The notes under the pieces were generated by a model that was not told the origin of the DNA, did not search any database, and saw only the letters and a program-made list of their open reading frames with translations. The translations under genes were made by a program, and so were the position numbers. Source: Paenibacillus cellulosilyticus (GTDB taxonomy: Bacteria > Bacillota > Bacilli > Paenibacillales > Paenibacillaceae). From it: a DNA stretch of 64,000 nucleotides. Positions 8,534-17,358 of the stretch are shown here, one piece after another. Location: contig NZ_QGTQ01000018.1 of assembly GCF_003182255.1 (NCBI RefSeq), positions 1 to 64,000 on the forward strand, given 5' to 3'. Every line of letters begins with the position of its first letter. The stretch's first letter is position 1.

Positions 8534-9295
8534 TTATAGTCCTCCCATTTCTCCGGATTCGTACAGCAGTGCCGTCAGTGCGACAATACCCGCTGTTTCC
8601 GTACGCAAAATTCGTTTGCCTAAGCCGACAAGTACGGCACCTGCAACCTGCGCCTCTGACGCCTCCTGCTCCGTAAAGCCGCCCTCCGGCCCGACAATGA
8701 CGAGCGCACGCAAGTCACGGCTTGCGGCCAGCGGTGCTGCTGCTCCGCGCAGACCAGCTGAACCACTGCGCCCTTCTTCCTCATAACAAAAGAGCACCAA
8801 GTCATATTCCTTCATGCTGCCAACGAGCTGCTTCCAGCTGTGCGGCTTAGCAATGCTAGGAATACGACTGCGATGCGCTTGTTCTGCTGCTTCTTTGGCG
8901 ATTTTCTCCCAGCGCTCGAGACGCTTCGCTTCCTTCTTGGCGTCATACTGGACAATCATCCGCTCGGATTCAAACGGGACAAACGCATAAGCGCCAATCT
9001 CCGTTCCCTTCTGGATGATAAGCTCCATCTTATCGCCCTTCGGCAAGCTCTGAGCGATCGTAATCTGCCAAGCAGGCTCGCGATCCGAAGCTAGCAGCTC
9101 CTCAATCGCGGCATCAACGCGTCCTGCTGCGATGTCGGTAACCTTGGCAATCGCCTCGCGTCCCGCTCCATCGCTTACAATGAATGAATCGCCGACGCGC
9201 ATCCGCATGACACGGGACGCGTGATGAGCATCATCGCCCATCAGCGCGACCGTATCAGCAGTGAACTGCTCCGTCGGCACGAAATATCTTTGCAT
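8534..9295 (-). CDS. rsmE: 16S rRNA (uracil-1498-N3)-methyltransferase
   Basis: This 253-residue SPOUT methyltransferase has an N-terminal PUA-like RNA-binding part (DDAHHASRVMRMRVGD) and the C-terminal trefoil knot marked by VIVGPEGGFTEQEASEA and LGKRILRTETAGIVAL, which bind SAM. It methylates U1498 of 16S rRNA on the assembled 30S subunit. It is the counterpart of Bacillus yqeU. Here it is separated from prmA by an M50 protease gene and an inverted-repeat element; in Bacillus the two genes are adjacent. Confidence 0.96.
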   Translation of the reverse strand: MQRYFVPTEQFTADTVALMGDDAHHASRVMRMRVGDSFIVSDGAGREAIAKVTDIAAGRVDAAIEELLASDREPAWQITIAQSLPKGDKMELIIQKGTEIGAYAFVPFESERMIVQYDAKKEAKRLERWEKIAKEAAEQAHRSRIPSIAKPHSWKQLVGSMKEYDLVLFCYEEEGRSGSAGLRGAAAPLAASRDLRALVIVGPEGGFTEQEASEAQVAGAVLVGLGKRILRTETAGIVALTALLYESGEMGGL

Positions 9296-9322
9296 ATGTC
9301 ATACCCACACTTTTTAGAGGTA

Positions 9323-9403
9323 GTTCAAAAAGTCCGCTTTTGATCACGAAGCATCACAAGAAGCGTATTCGGCATCAGGTGCTGAAAACCGACCTTTTTG
9401 AAC
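9323..9403. repeat. MITE/REP-like inverted repeat in the M50-rsmE gap
   Basis: Arms of 19 bases (9323-9341 and 9385-9403) match at 16 positions; the outer ten are identical (GTTCAAAAAG / CTTTTTGAAC). The 43-base centre shows no coding potential. The look is that of a small palindromic repeat of the kind scattered through Paenibacillus genomes. It may also act as a weak terminator, since T/A runs lie inside the stem. Confidence 0.55.
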
Positions 9404-9487
9404 TCGCACTTTTTACGAAAGATCCAAAATACTAACCTTCATGATACCATGGATCGCCTGTGCAATCCATGTTGAACTCGTTGCCAG

Positions 9488-10159
9488 CTAAATGAACCAA
9501 GGCGCAATGATGTCATTAAGCCCAAGCATAATATCATCGATCAGACTGAATAACGGCCCAATCGTAATATCATGAAGCGGCGGAATAAATACGAGAAGCA
9601 GGAAGAAAAACATGCCCCATTGGATATTCTGCTCCAGCTTCATTTGTACGCGCAGCGGAAGCAAGTTCGATATGATCCGATAACCGTCAAGCGGCGGCAG
9701 CGGAATAAGGTTGAACAGAAACAATAGTATGTTCATCGGTACAAAATAAACGATAAGGAATGTATAAAATGCTTTCTGTACGCCAACGGAGCTCGAATCG
9801 AGTACTCCTGTACTAAAGAGCAGATGAAAGGCTAGCAGGCCGACGAAAGCCATGATCAAGTTGCTGATCGGCCCCGCAGCCGTCACGATAATGCTCATCA
9901 ACCGCGGTTTACTGAATCGGTTCGGGTTGACTGGAACAGGCTTCGCCCAACCGAAGCCTGCCAGCAGAATGAGAATCGTACCGAGCACGTCCAGATGGAC
10001 GCGCGGATTGAGCGTGACTCGACCGGCATTGTAGGCCGTCATGTCACCGAATTTATAAGCCGAGTACGCATGCGCGAATTCGTGCACCGTGAACGCAATA
10101 ATGAACGTCAGGACGACAAAAGGAAACTCTCCAATCGGAAACCAGAGAAGGCTCTCCAT
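9488..10159 (-). CDS. Site-2 protease family (M50) membrane metalloprotease
   Basis: The 223-residue protein has about five or six membrane helices. The zinc-binding HEFAH motif lies at residues 26-30 in the first helix, and NLIPLPPLDGYRI, with the third zinc ligand Asp, lies near residue 160. The short form without a PDZ domain matches the YwhC-like group of site-2 proteases, whose targets are mostly unknown. Only 6 bases separate it from the prmA stop codon and its own ribosome binding site is weak, so translation is probably coupled to prmA. Confidence 0.9.
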   Translation of the reverse strand: MESLLWFPIGEFPFVVLTFIIAFTVHEFAHAYSAYKFGDMTAYNAGRVTLNPRVHLDVLGTILILLAGFGWAKPVPVNPNRFSKPRLMSIIVTAAGPISNLIMAFVGLLAFHLLFSTGVLDSSSVGVQKAFYTFLIVYFVPMNILLFLFNLIPLPPLDGYRIISNLLPLRVQMKLEQNIQWGMFFFLLLVFIPPLHDITIGPLFSLIDDIMLGLNDIIAPWFI

Positions 10160-10165
10160 TCCGGC

Positions 10166-11164
10166 TTATTCACCCGCTTTCGGCTTGCTCGCAACGAAGG
10201 CGATCCAATCGTCTTCGCGACGGCGATCCACGATTTCAAAGCCTGCTTGCAGCAGACCCTGCTCTACAACTTCCTCTTTGTTCTTCCAGATACCCGAAGC
10301 TATGTAGATTCCGCCTGGCTTGAGCGCGTCATACACGTCACCGATGAACAGCATAATGATTTCTGCCAAAATGTTCGCTACGACCACATCGACCGGTACG
10401 CTGACGTTAATCGGGCCAGCATCTGCACCGCTCTCGTCCTTCGTCTCGCCCTTCAGAACGCCAAGCAGGTCGCTCAGACGAACGTCGATTTGCTCGGACA
10501 AGCCGTTCAAACGCGTATTTTCCTTCGCGCTTGATACCGCTACCGGATCGAGGTCAACGGCAAGCACCGCTTTCGCGCCGAGCTTCATTGCTCCGATTGC
10601 GAGAATGCCGGAGCCCGTACCAACATCGATTACCTCTTCGCCGCCCCGGATAACGGAATCCAGCGTGCGAAGGCACAGTGCCGTCGTTGGATGCGTGCCT
10701 GTACCAAACGCCATCCCTGGATCAAGATCAATAATGCGCTCGTTAGGACCAGCCTCGTACTCTTCCCAAGTCGGACGAATCGTCAAACGTTCGGACACTC
10801 GGATCGGTTTGAAATACTTTTTCCACGAATCCGCCCAGTCCTCTTCATCCACCATCTTATAAGACAGCTTGAAGTCGCCTGGATCAAGATCAAATTCACG
10901 CAGACCCGCGATAAACGGCTCGATCGCCGCAATCAACGGCTCCATTTCGGTCTCTTCTGCAAAATAGCCCTGAATAACCGCATCACCGATCGGGATATTA
11001 TTCAGCGGCCGATCATACCACTGGCCAAGCTTCGTGTCGCGTGGACGCTCCAGCGAACCGGATTCTTCAATCGCGACGCCGCCTGCGCCCGCTTCGTGCA
11101 AATAATCAGAGATCGCCTCGACGACTTCCTCGCGTGTCGAGATCGTTAGTTCATGCCATTTCAA
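10166..11164 (-). CDS. prmA: Ribosomal protein L11 methyltransferase
   Basis: The protein has 332 residues: an N-terminal substrate-binding part, then a SAM-binding Rossmann fold with EVIDVGTGSGILAIGAMKLG and the PrmA-typical VVANILAEIIM. It trimethylates ribosomal protein L11. The start is TTG: AGGAGG lies exactly 8 bases upstream, and there is no better ATG. In Bacillus this gene (yqeT) directly follows dnaJ; here dnaJ is 13.7 kb away and prmA has its own promoter. Residues around 245-260 (KDESGADAGPINVSV) form a small insertion. Confidence 0.96.
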   Translation of the reverse strand: MKWHELTISTREEVVEAISDYLHEAGAGGVAIEESGSLERPRDTKLGQWYDRPLNNIPIGDAVIQGYFAEETEMEPLIAAIEPFIAGLREFDLDPGDFKLSYKMVDEEDWADSWKKYFKPIRVSERLTIRPTWEEYEAGPNERIIDLDPGMAFGTGTHPTTALCLRTLDSVIRGGEEVIDVGTGSGILAIGAMKLGAKAVLAVDLDPVAVSSAKENTRLNGLSEQIDVRLSDLLGVLKGETKDESGADAGPINVSVPVDVVVANILAEIIMLFIGDVYDALKPGGIYIASGIWKNKEEVVEQGLLQAGFEIVDRRREDDWIAFVASKPKAGE

Positions 11165-11256
11165 TGTTGTGTCCTCCTAAAAGATACTACTTCATAACAA
11201 TACGCTTTAAACCTGTACCGGAAGCATACGCTCCTTTGTACTGCCTGATAGCGACT

Positions 11257-11265
11257 ATTGTAGCA
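11257..11265 (-). promoter_or_regulatory. Extended -10 promoter for prmA
   Basis: On the minus strand TGCTACAAT gives an extended -10 element (TG, one base, TACAAT) about 93 bases before the prmA start. The -35 region is poor, as is usual for extended -10 promoters. Confidence 0.45.
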
Positions 11266-11345
11266 TAAATCGGTCCATAAAATCTTCCTGCCCCCTCTCA
11301 ACCGACCAGCCAAGCCCATTTTCATAAAAAGACAAGCCGTGCCCA

Positions 11346-11374
11346 TTGACAGTTAAGTTCATCGGTTGTATGGT
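11346..11374 (+). promoter_or_regulatory. SigA-type promoter of the GntR-ABC operon
   Basis: TTGACA (11346-11351) and TATGGT (11369-11374) are separated by 17 bases, 40 bases before the gntR start. The -10 runs directly into the operator palindrome. Confidence 0.7.
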
Positions 11375-11395
11375 TAGTTACATGAGTAATTAACC
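11372..11395. promoter_or_regulatory. Palindromic operator, likely bound by the adjacent YtrA-type GntR repressor
   Basis: GGTTAGTTAC and GTAATTAACC are inverted repeats (9 of 10 positions) around a 4-base centre. They overlap the end of the -10 and the transcription start. YtrA-subfamily regulators autoregulate their exporter operon from such sites, so repression by the product of the next gene is the simplest reading. Confidence 0.65.
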
Positions 11396-11414
11396 AACAC
11401 GGTGGTGAACTTGA

Positions 11415-11786
11415 ATGGGTCCTGCAATGGATGATACACGGCCGATTTTCTTACAGATCGCTGAACGAATTGAAGACGACATTATCGAAGGTACGCTTGA
11501 AGAAGAAGCGCAAGCGCCGTCTACTACACAAATTGCGGCCTTCTACCACATCAACCCTGCAACGGCGGCAAAGGGCGTCAACCTGCTCGTTGACGAAGGG
11601 ATTTTGTACAAGAAAAGAGGGATTGGCATGTTCGTAGCGACGGGTGCACGAGAGATCGCATTAACAAAACGCAAAGAACAATTCTTTGAGCAGTACATTA
11701 TCAACTTGGTGAGAGAAGCGAACCGGCTTGGCATTACGACCGAGCAATTGAATGACATGATCAAGAAAGGGGCTGCACAACAATGA
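11415..11786 (+). CDS. GntR-family transcriptional regulator, YtrA subfamily
   Basis: The 123-residue protein is a winged helix-turn-helix domain (RPIFLQIAERIEDDI to YKKRGIGMFVATGA, residues 8-77) with only a short C-terminal helical tail. That layout defines the YtrA subfamily, which regulates ABC exporters encoded in the same operon, often in response to cell-envelope stress. GGTGGTGA precedes the ATG. Its TGA overlaps the ATG of the ATPase gene by 4 bases. Confidence 0.92.
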   Translation: MGPAMDDTRPIFLQIAERIEDDIIEGTLEEEAQAPSTTQIAAFYHINPATAAKGVNLLVDEGILYKKRGIGMFVATGAREIALTKRKEQFFEQYIINLVREANRLGITTEQLNDMIKKGAAQQ

Positions 11787-12688
11787 CCCATGTGGTAGAA
11801 GTGAACGGATTAACGAAAGCCTATGGCGATGTGAAAGCCGTCAACAACGTCACCTTCAAGCTCGAAGCCGACAAAATCTACGGTCTGCTCGGCAGCAATG
11901 GCGCTGGCAAAACGACGATCATGCATATGCTGACTGCCCAGCAGTTCGAAACGAGCGGCACATTGCGTGTGTTCGGCGAACACCCTTACGAGAATAACCA
12001 TGTTCTGCAGCAGGTTTGCTTCATTAAAGAAAGCCAGAAGTATCCGGATAACTATAACGTTCGCGACGTGCTGGAAATAGCAGCTGATTTGTACCCGAAT
12101 TGGAATCGCGAATTTGCAATGTCACTCGTAGAGGACTTTCAACTGCCACTGAAGCGGAACATGAAGAAGCTGTCGCGCGGTATGCTCTCCTCTGTAGGCA
12201 TTCTCATTGGCCTAGCGAGCCGGGCGCCGCTGACGATATTCGATGAGCCTTATCTTGGACTGGATGCCGAGAAGCGCCAGCTGTTCTATGATCGTCTGCT
12301 GGAGGATTACGCCGAGCACCCAAGAACGATACTGCTGTCCACACATCTGATCGACGAAGTTGGAACCATGCTCGAACACGTGCTGCTCATTAATCGCGGA
12401 CAATTGCTGCTGGATGAGGAAACAGACTCGCTGCGCGGTCGCGCCTTCTCTGTATCGGGGCCGGCCGTCGCCGTCGAACGCTTCATAGCGGGGCGAACCG
12501 TTATCGATCGCCAGCAGTTAGGCGGCCTTGTGACAGCATCGATTCTGAATAACCCAGGTTCATCCTCAGGCCAGTCGGAAGCAGAATCAATTGGTCTTGC
12601 CGTCGCACCTGTCTCCTTGCAGCAATTAACGGTCTATTACACCCGCCTGCAAAATCGAGACACTAGTTCGAATAAGGGGGCAAAATAA
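11783..12688 (+). CDS. ABC transporter ATP-binding protein (YtrB-like)
   Basis: The 301-residue protein has Walker A LLGSNGAGKTT at about residue 33, a Q-loop replaced by CFIKESQKYP, an unusual signature LSRGMLSS instead of LSGGQ, Walker B LTIFDEPYLGLD, and the switch histidine in STHLIDE. The degenerate signature and the C-terminal extension of about 80 residues are typical of YtrB/BcrA-type exporters. It works with the next gene, a membrane subunit; the substrate is unknown. Confidence 0.92.
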   Translation: MTHVVEVNGLTKAYGDVKAVNNVTFKLEADKIYGLLGSNGAGKTTIMHMLTAQQFETSGTLRVFGEHPYENNHVLQQVCFIKESQKYPDNYNVRDVLEIAADLYPNWNREFAMSLVEDFQLPLKRNMKKLSRGMLSSVGILIGLASRAPLTIFDEPYLGLDAEKRQLFYDRLLEDYAEHPRTILLSTHLIDEVGTMLEHVLLINRGQLLLDEETDSLRGRAFSVSGPAVAVERFIAGRTVIDRQQLGGLVTASILNNPGSSSGQSEAESIGLAVAPVSLQQLTVYYTRLQNRDTSSNKGAK

Positions 12689-13369
12689 ATGAACCGTACA
12701 TCCACTGTCGTACGCATGCATTTGCGCAAAAAGTTAAATTGGCTGCTCGTTCCGGTTGCCGTCCTCCTTTCCAGCTTCATCATCAATGTGCTCATCGGCG
12801 CGTTCACCGATGATCCTATCTACACAGGCGGCCTATCATCGATCTTCGTCTATATGATGGTTATGGGCATTATTACATTCGCACAGACGTTTCCATTCGC
12901 ACTCGGCATGGGCATCCGAAGGCTGGATTATTACAGAGGAACCTTCGCTACTGGCCTTCTAACCGTCTTGGTCTTTGCCGTATTCTTGTTCCTTATGTCA
13001 ATGACCGAGGGCAAGTGGACGAATTACTGGGGCGTTAGACTTCATTTCTTCGAGCTGCCATACTGGAGCGATGGTCCGATTATTAACCGACTGTGGATTC
13101 CGTTCGTGCTGCTGCTCAACATGTTCGCTGCCGGCATTCTGATCGGAACGTACTACCGCCGTTTCAACAAAACAGGTCTGCTCATCGGCGCGCTCGCTAT
13201 CGTCCTTCTCGGTACAATCGCTTCGTTCGTTATTGGTCTGAACGATTATTGGACGAATATCTTCAATTGGCTGCAAGATCAAACGATGACGGGCCTTGCA
13301 CTATGGACGCTGCCAATTACACTGCTGTTCTCGGCGGTCTCATACCTACTACTTCGCCGATGCACCTAA
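12689..13369 (+). CDS. ABC exporter membrane subunit
   Basis: The 226-residue protein has about six predicted membrane helices (for example VAVLLSSFIINVLIGAF and LLTVLVFAVFLFLM). I do not recognise it beyond YtrC/D-like permeases. Its ATG directly follows the stop of the ATPase gene with no gap, so the three genes form one operon (regulator-ATPase-permease). The operon ends at a strong hairpin shared with the convergent lacZ. Confidence 0.8.
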   Translation: MNRTSTVVRMHLRKKLNWLLVPVAVLLSSFIINVLIGAFTDDPIYTGGLSSIFVYMMVMGIITFAQTFPFALGMGIRRLDYYRGTFATGLLTVLVFAVFLFLMSMTEGKWTNYWGVRLHFFELPYWSDGPIINRLWIPFVLLLNMFAAGILIGTYYRRFNKTGLLIGALAIVLLGTIASFVIGLNDYWTNIFNWLQDQTMTGLALWTLPITLLFSAVSYLLLRRCT

Positions 13370-13392
13370 CCATGTCATTGATTTAATAAAAC

Positions 13393-13434
13393 AAGCGCCT
13401 CACCGGCCTGTTATCAGGTTCGATGAGGCGCTTT
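13393..13434. terminator. Bidirectional terminator between the exporter operon and lacZ
   Basis: AAGCGCCTCA (13393-13402) pairs with TGAGGCGCTT (13424-13433) around a 21-base loop, flanked by short A and T runs on the two sides. Confidence 0.75.
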
Positions 13435-13465
13435 GCTATAGACGAGTGCCGCAAGCGGATAATCG

Positions 13466-16400
13466 TTATAGAGGTCGAATCGTAAATTCAAACGATAACG
13501 ACTGGTTTGCCTTGATCAGATACTCATCATGCACCGGAGCACCCCAGCTGTCATCGCCGCCAACGCCCATCTGACGACCAGCAACGGTCACAACCGTGTA
13601 ATGTACCTTCGGCAATTCATAATGATGCGCAGCATTCTCAAGCTCAAACGCCGTGTACGGCGAAATATTGCATTCTACCGGCTGCGTCGCAGGCGAAGTG
13701 ATGCGAATGCCATGGCTGCTGTCATCAGCAATGTTAACGCGACGGACGCCCGTACGGTTGCCGGATTCCTGTGGAACAACATATGCCGCTACGTTATCGG
13801 ATACCTGATTGCGGAAGACGCCAAGGCGAGCTCCGTGTGCACGGTCGATATAGTTCTCCTCAGGTCCGTTTGCATACCAATCAAGGTTTGCGTAGTCAGC
13901 CGGTACTTTGAACGACAAGGCGAAGATCGGAAGATCTGGCAGTCCCTCTGTGCCATCATAACGGGATTGAACATTCACGCTGCCATCCGCATAGACGGTG
14001 TAGCTGACCGTAACCTCTACATCCTTGCTGATGCTAAGGGCATAGCGATACGAGACCGTTACGCTGCCAGGCTGCTCCTTGAGGTCGATACCGACGCATT
14101 TGCGCGTCAAGCTTGCTGCATACCAGCCAGCTGCTTCGAAGCCTTGCGCGTATCCCTTGTCATTGTCCGTCGTCGCACGCCAGAACAGCGGCGCCGGCGG
14201 TGCAGCGATCATCTCACGGCTGCCATAACGGAGCGACGTCAAGCTGCCCGCCTGCTTCGAGAACATGACACTGAAGTCGCGGCCATGAACGCCGATGTTG
14301 ACGTCACCATGGGCAACGCGCAGCGGACCTGCTGGAAGCGCGGCTGTTTGTTTGCTCTCTACGAGGAACACATACTGCCCGAATGCAACCTCGTGTCCTG
14401 CTTCTGCCCACCGTTCTGCTTGCTTGAGCACCAGCGATACATGCAGTGCATATTCGCCAGCTGTTTGAGACGTATCCGGCAGCTCAAGTGGGATATAGCT
14501 TTCCGTCTGCGCCGCCACTTGAATATCTTGCTTACCAGCGAATACCTCTTCACCCTCGAGGAAAAGCGTGTGCTTCAGCGTATATCCATCTGTGCCGATG
14601 AACAGGTTCTCATTGCGAACAAGTACACCCTTCGCATCCGGCGTCAGCTTCACGTTCTGGTACAAATATTTCACTTCCTGCATCTTCGGCGATACGCGGC
14701 GATCGGCGTATACGATGCCGTCCGTACAGAAGTTATAATCCGTAGCGCGATCATCGAAGTCTCCGCCATAAGCGAGGAACGTCTCGCCGTAGCGGTTCTG
14801 CTTGACAAGCACTTGATCAATGAAGTCCCAGATGAAGCCGCCTTGGTATTTCGGATATTTGTTCTCCAGCTCCGTGTACTTGTGCATGCCGCCAACCGAG
14901 TTGCCCATCGCGTGCATATATTCGCAGCTAATGTATGGCTTCTGAGGATTATCGTTCAGATACTCCTCGATCATCGCAGGTCTAGCATACATCCGGCTTT
15001 CCATGTCGCTCGCTGCATCATAATCACGGTTATGGAATACACCTTCGTAGTGAACCAGACGGCTGCTATCCCGTTCGTGGAAGTAGTTGGTTACACTGAG
15101 GATAACCTCGCCCGCATAGGACTCGTTGCCGCAAGACCAGATGAGGATCGAAGGATGATTCTTGTCCCTCTCCAGCATCGACACTGCTCGGTCCATGACG
15201 ATATCATGCCATTCCGGCTTGTTGCCTGGAATGTTCCAGGAAGGCTCGACTGCCCCCATCTTCTGCCATGATCCGTGCGTCTCGAGATTCATCTCATCGA
15301 TCAGGTAAATGCCGTATTCGTCACAAAGCTCGTACCAACGCGTTTGGTTCGGATAATGGGACGTACGAACCGCATTCATGTTGCTCTGCTTGATGATCTT
15401 AATGTCCCACAGCATATCGGCTTCCGTAATAACACGGCCGCTGCGGTGGTTGAACTCGTGGCGATTCACACCTTTGAAGACAATGCGCTCACCATTAATC
15501 TTCATGATGCCATCTGCCATCTCGAAGCGGCGGAAGCCAACCTTCTGAGGTGCAACTTCAACAAGAGCTCCTGATTCGTCGAATACTTGCACATATAATG
15601 TATAGAGATAAGGACGCTCTGCGCTCCACAGCTGGACGGCGCCGGCATCCAGCGACACAGAAGCAAGCTCACTAGGCGAAGCAGCTTCGCCCGCAACCAC
15701 TTGATGCCCCGCTGCATCATGAAGCTCGAATGCAACACGACTAGCAGACACGCCGCTTAGCTTCGCTTCCACAAGCAGCGTACCTTGGCTGAACGTATCG
15801 TTAAGCTCCGTGCGCAAGAACAGATCGCGAACGTGAACATTTGGCACCGTATATAGGTAGACGTCGCGGAAAATACCCGAGAAACGCCAGAAGTCTTGGT
15901 CCTCCAGCCAGCCGCCTGTGCTGCGCTGATACACCTCAACCGCGAGCTTATTCTCACCAGCTTGCACATAAGGCGTAAGATCAAACGCGGATGGCGTAAA
16001 GCTGTCCTCTGCATAACCAACGAATTGGCCGTTCAGCCATACATAGAAAGCTGATTCAACGCCTTGGAAAGACACAAATACCGGTTTGCCTTCCATCGTT
16101 TGCGGCAAATCGAATATTTTCACATAGCTGCCTACTGGATTGTCGTTCTCCGGAATAGCCGGCGGACGCAGATCATGATGGCCGTCCCACGGATACATCG
16201 TGTTGACGTATTGCGGCTTGCCGTATCCTTGTAATTGAATGTGGCCTGGTACCTCGATGATATCCCAGCCGCCGCAGTCGTAATCGAGTTGATAGAACGA
16301 CTCAGCTCTTGCTGCCGGATGAACAGCATAGCTGAACTTCCAATTGCCATTGAGGCTGTGCCGCATCGCCATCGGTGCAAGCTTCTGCGCCTCTGCCATC

Positions 16401-16501
16401 GTCGCATAATAGCGATGGTCCGAGTGGGCAGGGACACGGTTAACAGCGAACACAGCCGGATCCGAAAGCCAGTCGAGGCTTGGTTTTGTTACGTTAGTCA
16501 T
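13466..16501 (-). CDS. lacZ: Beta-galactosidase, glycoside hydrolase family 2 (LacZ type)
   Basis: This 1011-residue cytoplasmic enzyme has the full LacZ layout: N-terminal jelly roll (VWLNGQFVGYAEDSFTPSAF), immunoglobulin-like domain, TIM barrel and the C-terminal small-chain domain. The acid/base Glu is E460 in SCGNESYAG and the nucleophile is E527 in ISCEYMHAMGN. It hydrolyses terminal beta-galactosides. There is no signal peptide. AGGAG lies 8 bases before the ATG. It is the last gene of the binding protein-permease-permease-lacZ unit, suggesting that the transporter brings in beta-galactosides, perhaps plant galactan fragments. Confidence 0.95.
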   Translation of the reverse strand: MTNVTKPSLDWLSDPAVFAVNRVPAHSDHRYYATMAEAQKLAPMAMRHSLNGNWKFSYAVHPAARAESFYQLDYDCGGWDIIEVPGHIQLQGYGKPQYVNTMYPWDGHHDLRPPAIPENDNPVGSYVKIFDLPQTMEGKPVFVSFQGVESAFYVWLNGQFVGYAEDSFTPSAFDLTPYVQAGENKLAVEVYQRSTGGWLEDQDFWRFSGIFRDVYLYTVPNVHVRDLFLRTELNDTFSQGTLLVEAKLSGVSASRVAFELHDAAGHQVVAGEAASPSELASVSLDAGAVQLWSAERPYLYTLYVQVFDESGALVEVAPQKVGFRRFEMADGIMKINGERIVFKGVNRHEFNHRSGRVITEADMLWDIKIIKQSNMNAVRTSHYPNQTRWYELCDEYGIYLIDEMNLETHGSWQKMGAVEPSWNIPGNKPEWHDIVMDRAVSMLERDKNHPSILIWSCGNESYAGEVILSVTNYFHERDSSRLVHYEGVFHNRDYDAASDMESRMYARPAMIEEYLNDNPQKPYISCEYMHAMGNSVGGMHKYTELENKYPKYQGGFIWDFIDQVLVKQNRYGETFLAYGGDFDDRATDYNFCTDGIVYADRRVSPKMQEVKYLYQNVKLTPDAKGVLVRNENLFIGTDGYTLKHTLFLEGEEVFAGKQDIQVAAQTESYIPLELPDTSQTAGEYALHVSLVLKQAERWAEAGHEVAFGQYVFLVESKQTAALPAGPLRVAHGDVNIGVHGRDFSVMFSKQAGSLTSLRYGSREMIAAPPAPLFWRATTDNDKGYAQGFEAAGWYAASLTRKCVGIDLKEQPGSVTVSYRYALSISKDVEVTVSYTVYADGSVNVQSRYDGTEGLPDLPIFALSFKVPADYANLDWYANGPEENYIDRAHGARLGVFRNQVSDNVAAYVVPQESGNRTGVRRVNIADDSSHGIRITSPATQPVECNISPYTAFELENAAHHYELPKVHYTVVTVAGRQMGVGGDDSWGAPVHDEYLIKANQSLSFEFTIRPL

Positions 16502-16533
16502 TGCTCTATCTCCTGCCTTCCTATTTCAAACCG

Positions 16534-17358
16534 TTACTTCACGGAACCCGTCATACCTGCTACGAAATGTTTCTGCATCAAGAAGAACACGAGCGCCGTC
16601 GGAATCGTCGAGATGACAACGGCTGTCATAATAACGCCATAATCAGGCGAGTAGCTGGAGCCCAGATTCGAGATCAGCAGCGGAATGGTTTTCTTCTCTG
16701 GCGTTTGCAATACGATCAGCGGCCACAGGTAGCTGTTCCAGCTCGACATGAACGTAATGATACCAGCTGCTGCGTAAGTGGTCTTCATCGTTGGCATGTA
16801 AATGCGGAAGAACAAACCAAGCTCACGTAGACCGTCGATACGGCCTGCTTCGAGCAGTTCCCTCGGGAACATCTTCGTGCTCTGACGGAAGAAGAAGATC
16901 AGGAACGCCGTCGTGAACGTTGGCAAGATAACCGCTGGCAGTGTATTAACGCCAAGTGCTGGGAAGCTGTTAGCGATGGACGCAAACATCTTGAACAGCG
17001 GTACCATAAGCGCCGCGAACGGAATCATCATCGACATGAGAAGAATATTGAACACGGCATCCTTCGCTTTGGTACGGAAAATTTCAAAACCATACCCTGC
17101 AAGCGAAGCAACCAGCAAGGCCAAAACCGTCGTAATAATCGAAATCTTCGCCGAGTTCCAGAATGCTGTTCCCAGATCAATCGTATCGGTCAGCTTCTTG
17201 AAGTTCTCAACCAAATGCGAGCCGATCGTCAGCTTGCCCTTCGTGACATCGACGGATTTATTCGTCGCGCTGACGAGCATCCACAGGAACGGGAAGATCG
17301 AGACGAGCGAGACAACACTTAGAAACACATAAGTAAACGTTCGTTTCATCTTATCCAT
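16534..17358 (-). CDS. Carbohydrate ABC transporter permease, MalG/LacG type
   Basis: The 274-residue protein has six membrane helices and the cytoplasmic EAA loop ELLEAGRIDGLRELGLFFRI that docks the ATPase. It ends in FLMQKHFVAGMTGSVK, the classic C-terminus of MalG-like permeases. The start overlaps the stop of the upstream permease as TAATG. No ATPase gene is present in the cluster, so a shared MsmX-type ATPase encoded elsewhere probably powers the transporter, as in many Bacillota. Confidence 0.93.
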   Translation of the reverse strand: MDKMKRTFTYVFLSVVSLVSIFPFLWMLVSATNKSVDVTKGKLTIGSHLVENFKKLTDTIDLGTAFWNSAKISIITTVLALLVASLAGYGFEIFRTKAKDAVFNILLMSMMIPFAALMVPLFKMFASIANSFPALGVNTLPAVILPTFTTAFLIFFFRQSTKMFPRELLEAGRIDGLRELGLFFRIYMPTMKTTYAAAGIITFMSSWNSYLWPLIVLQTPEKKTIPLLISNLGSSYSPDYGVIMTAVVISTIPTALVFFLMQKHFVAGMTGSVK

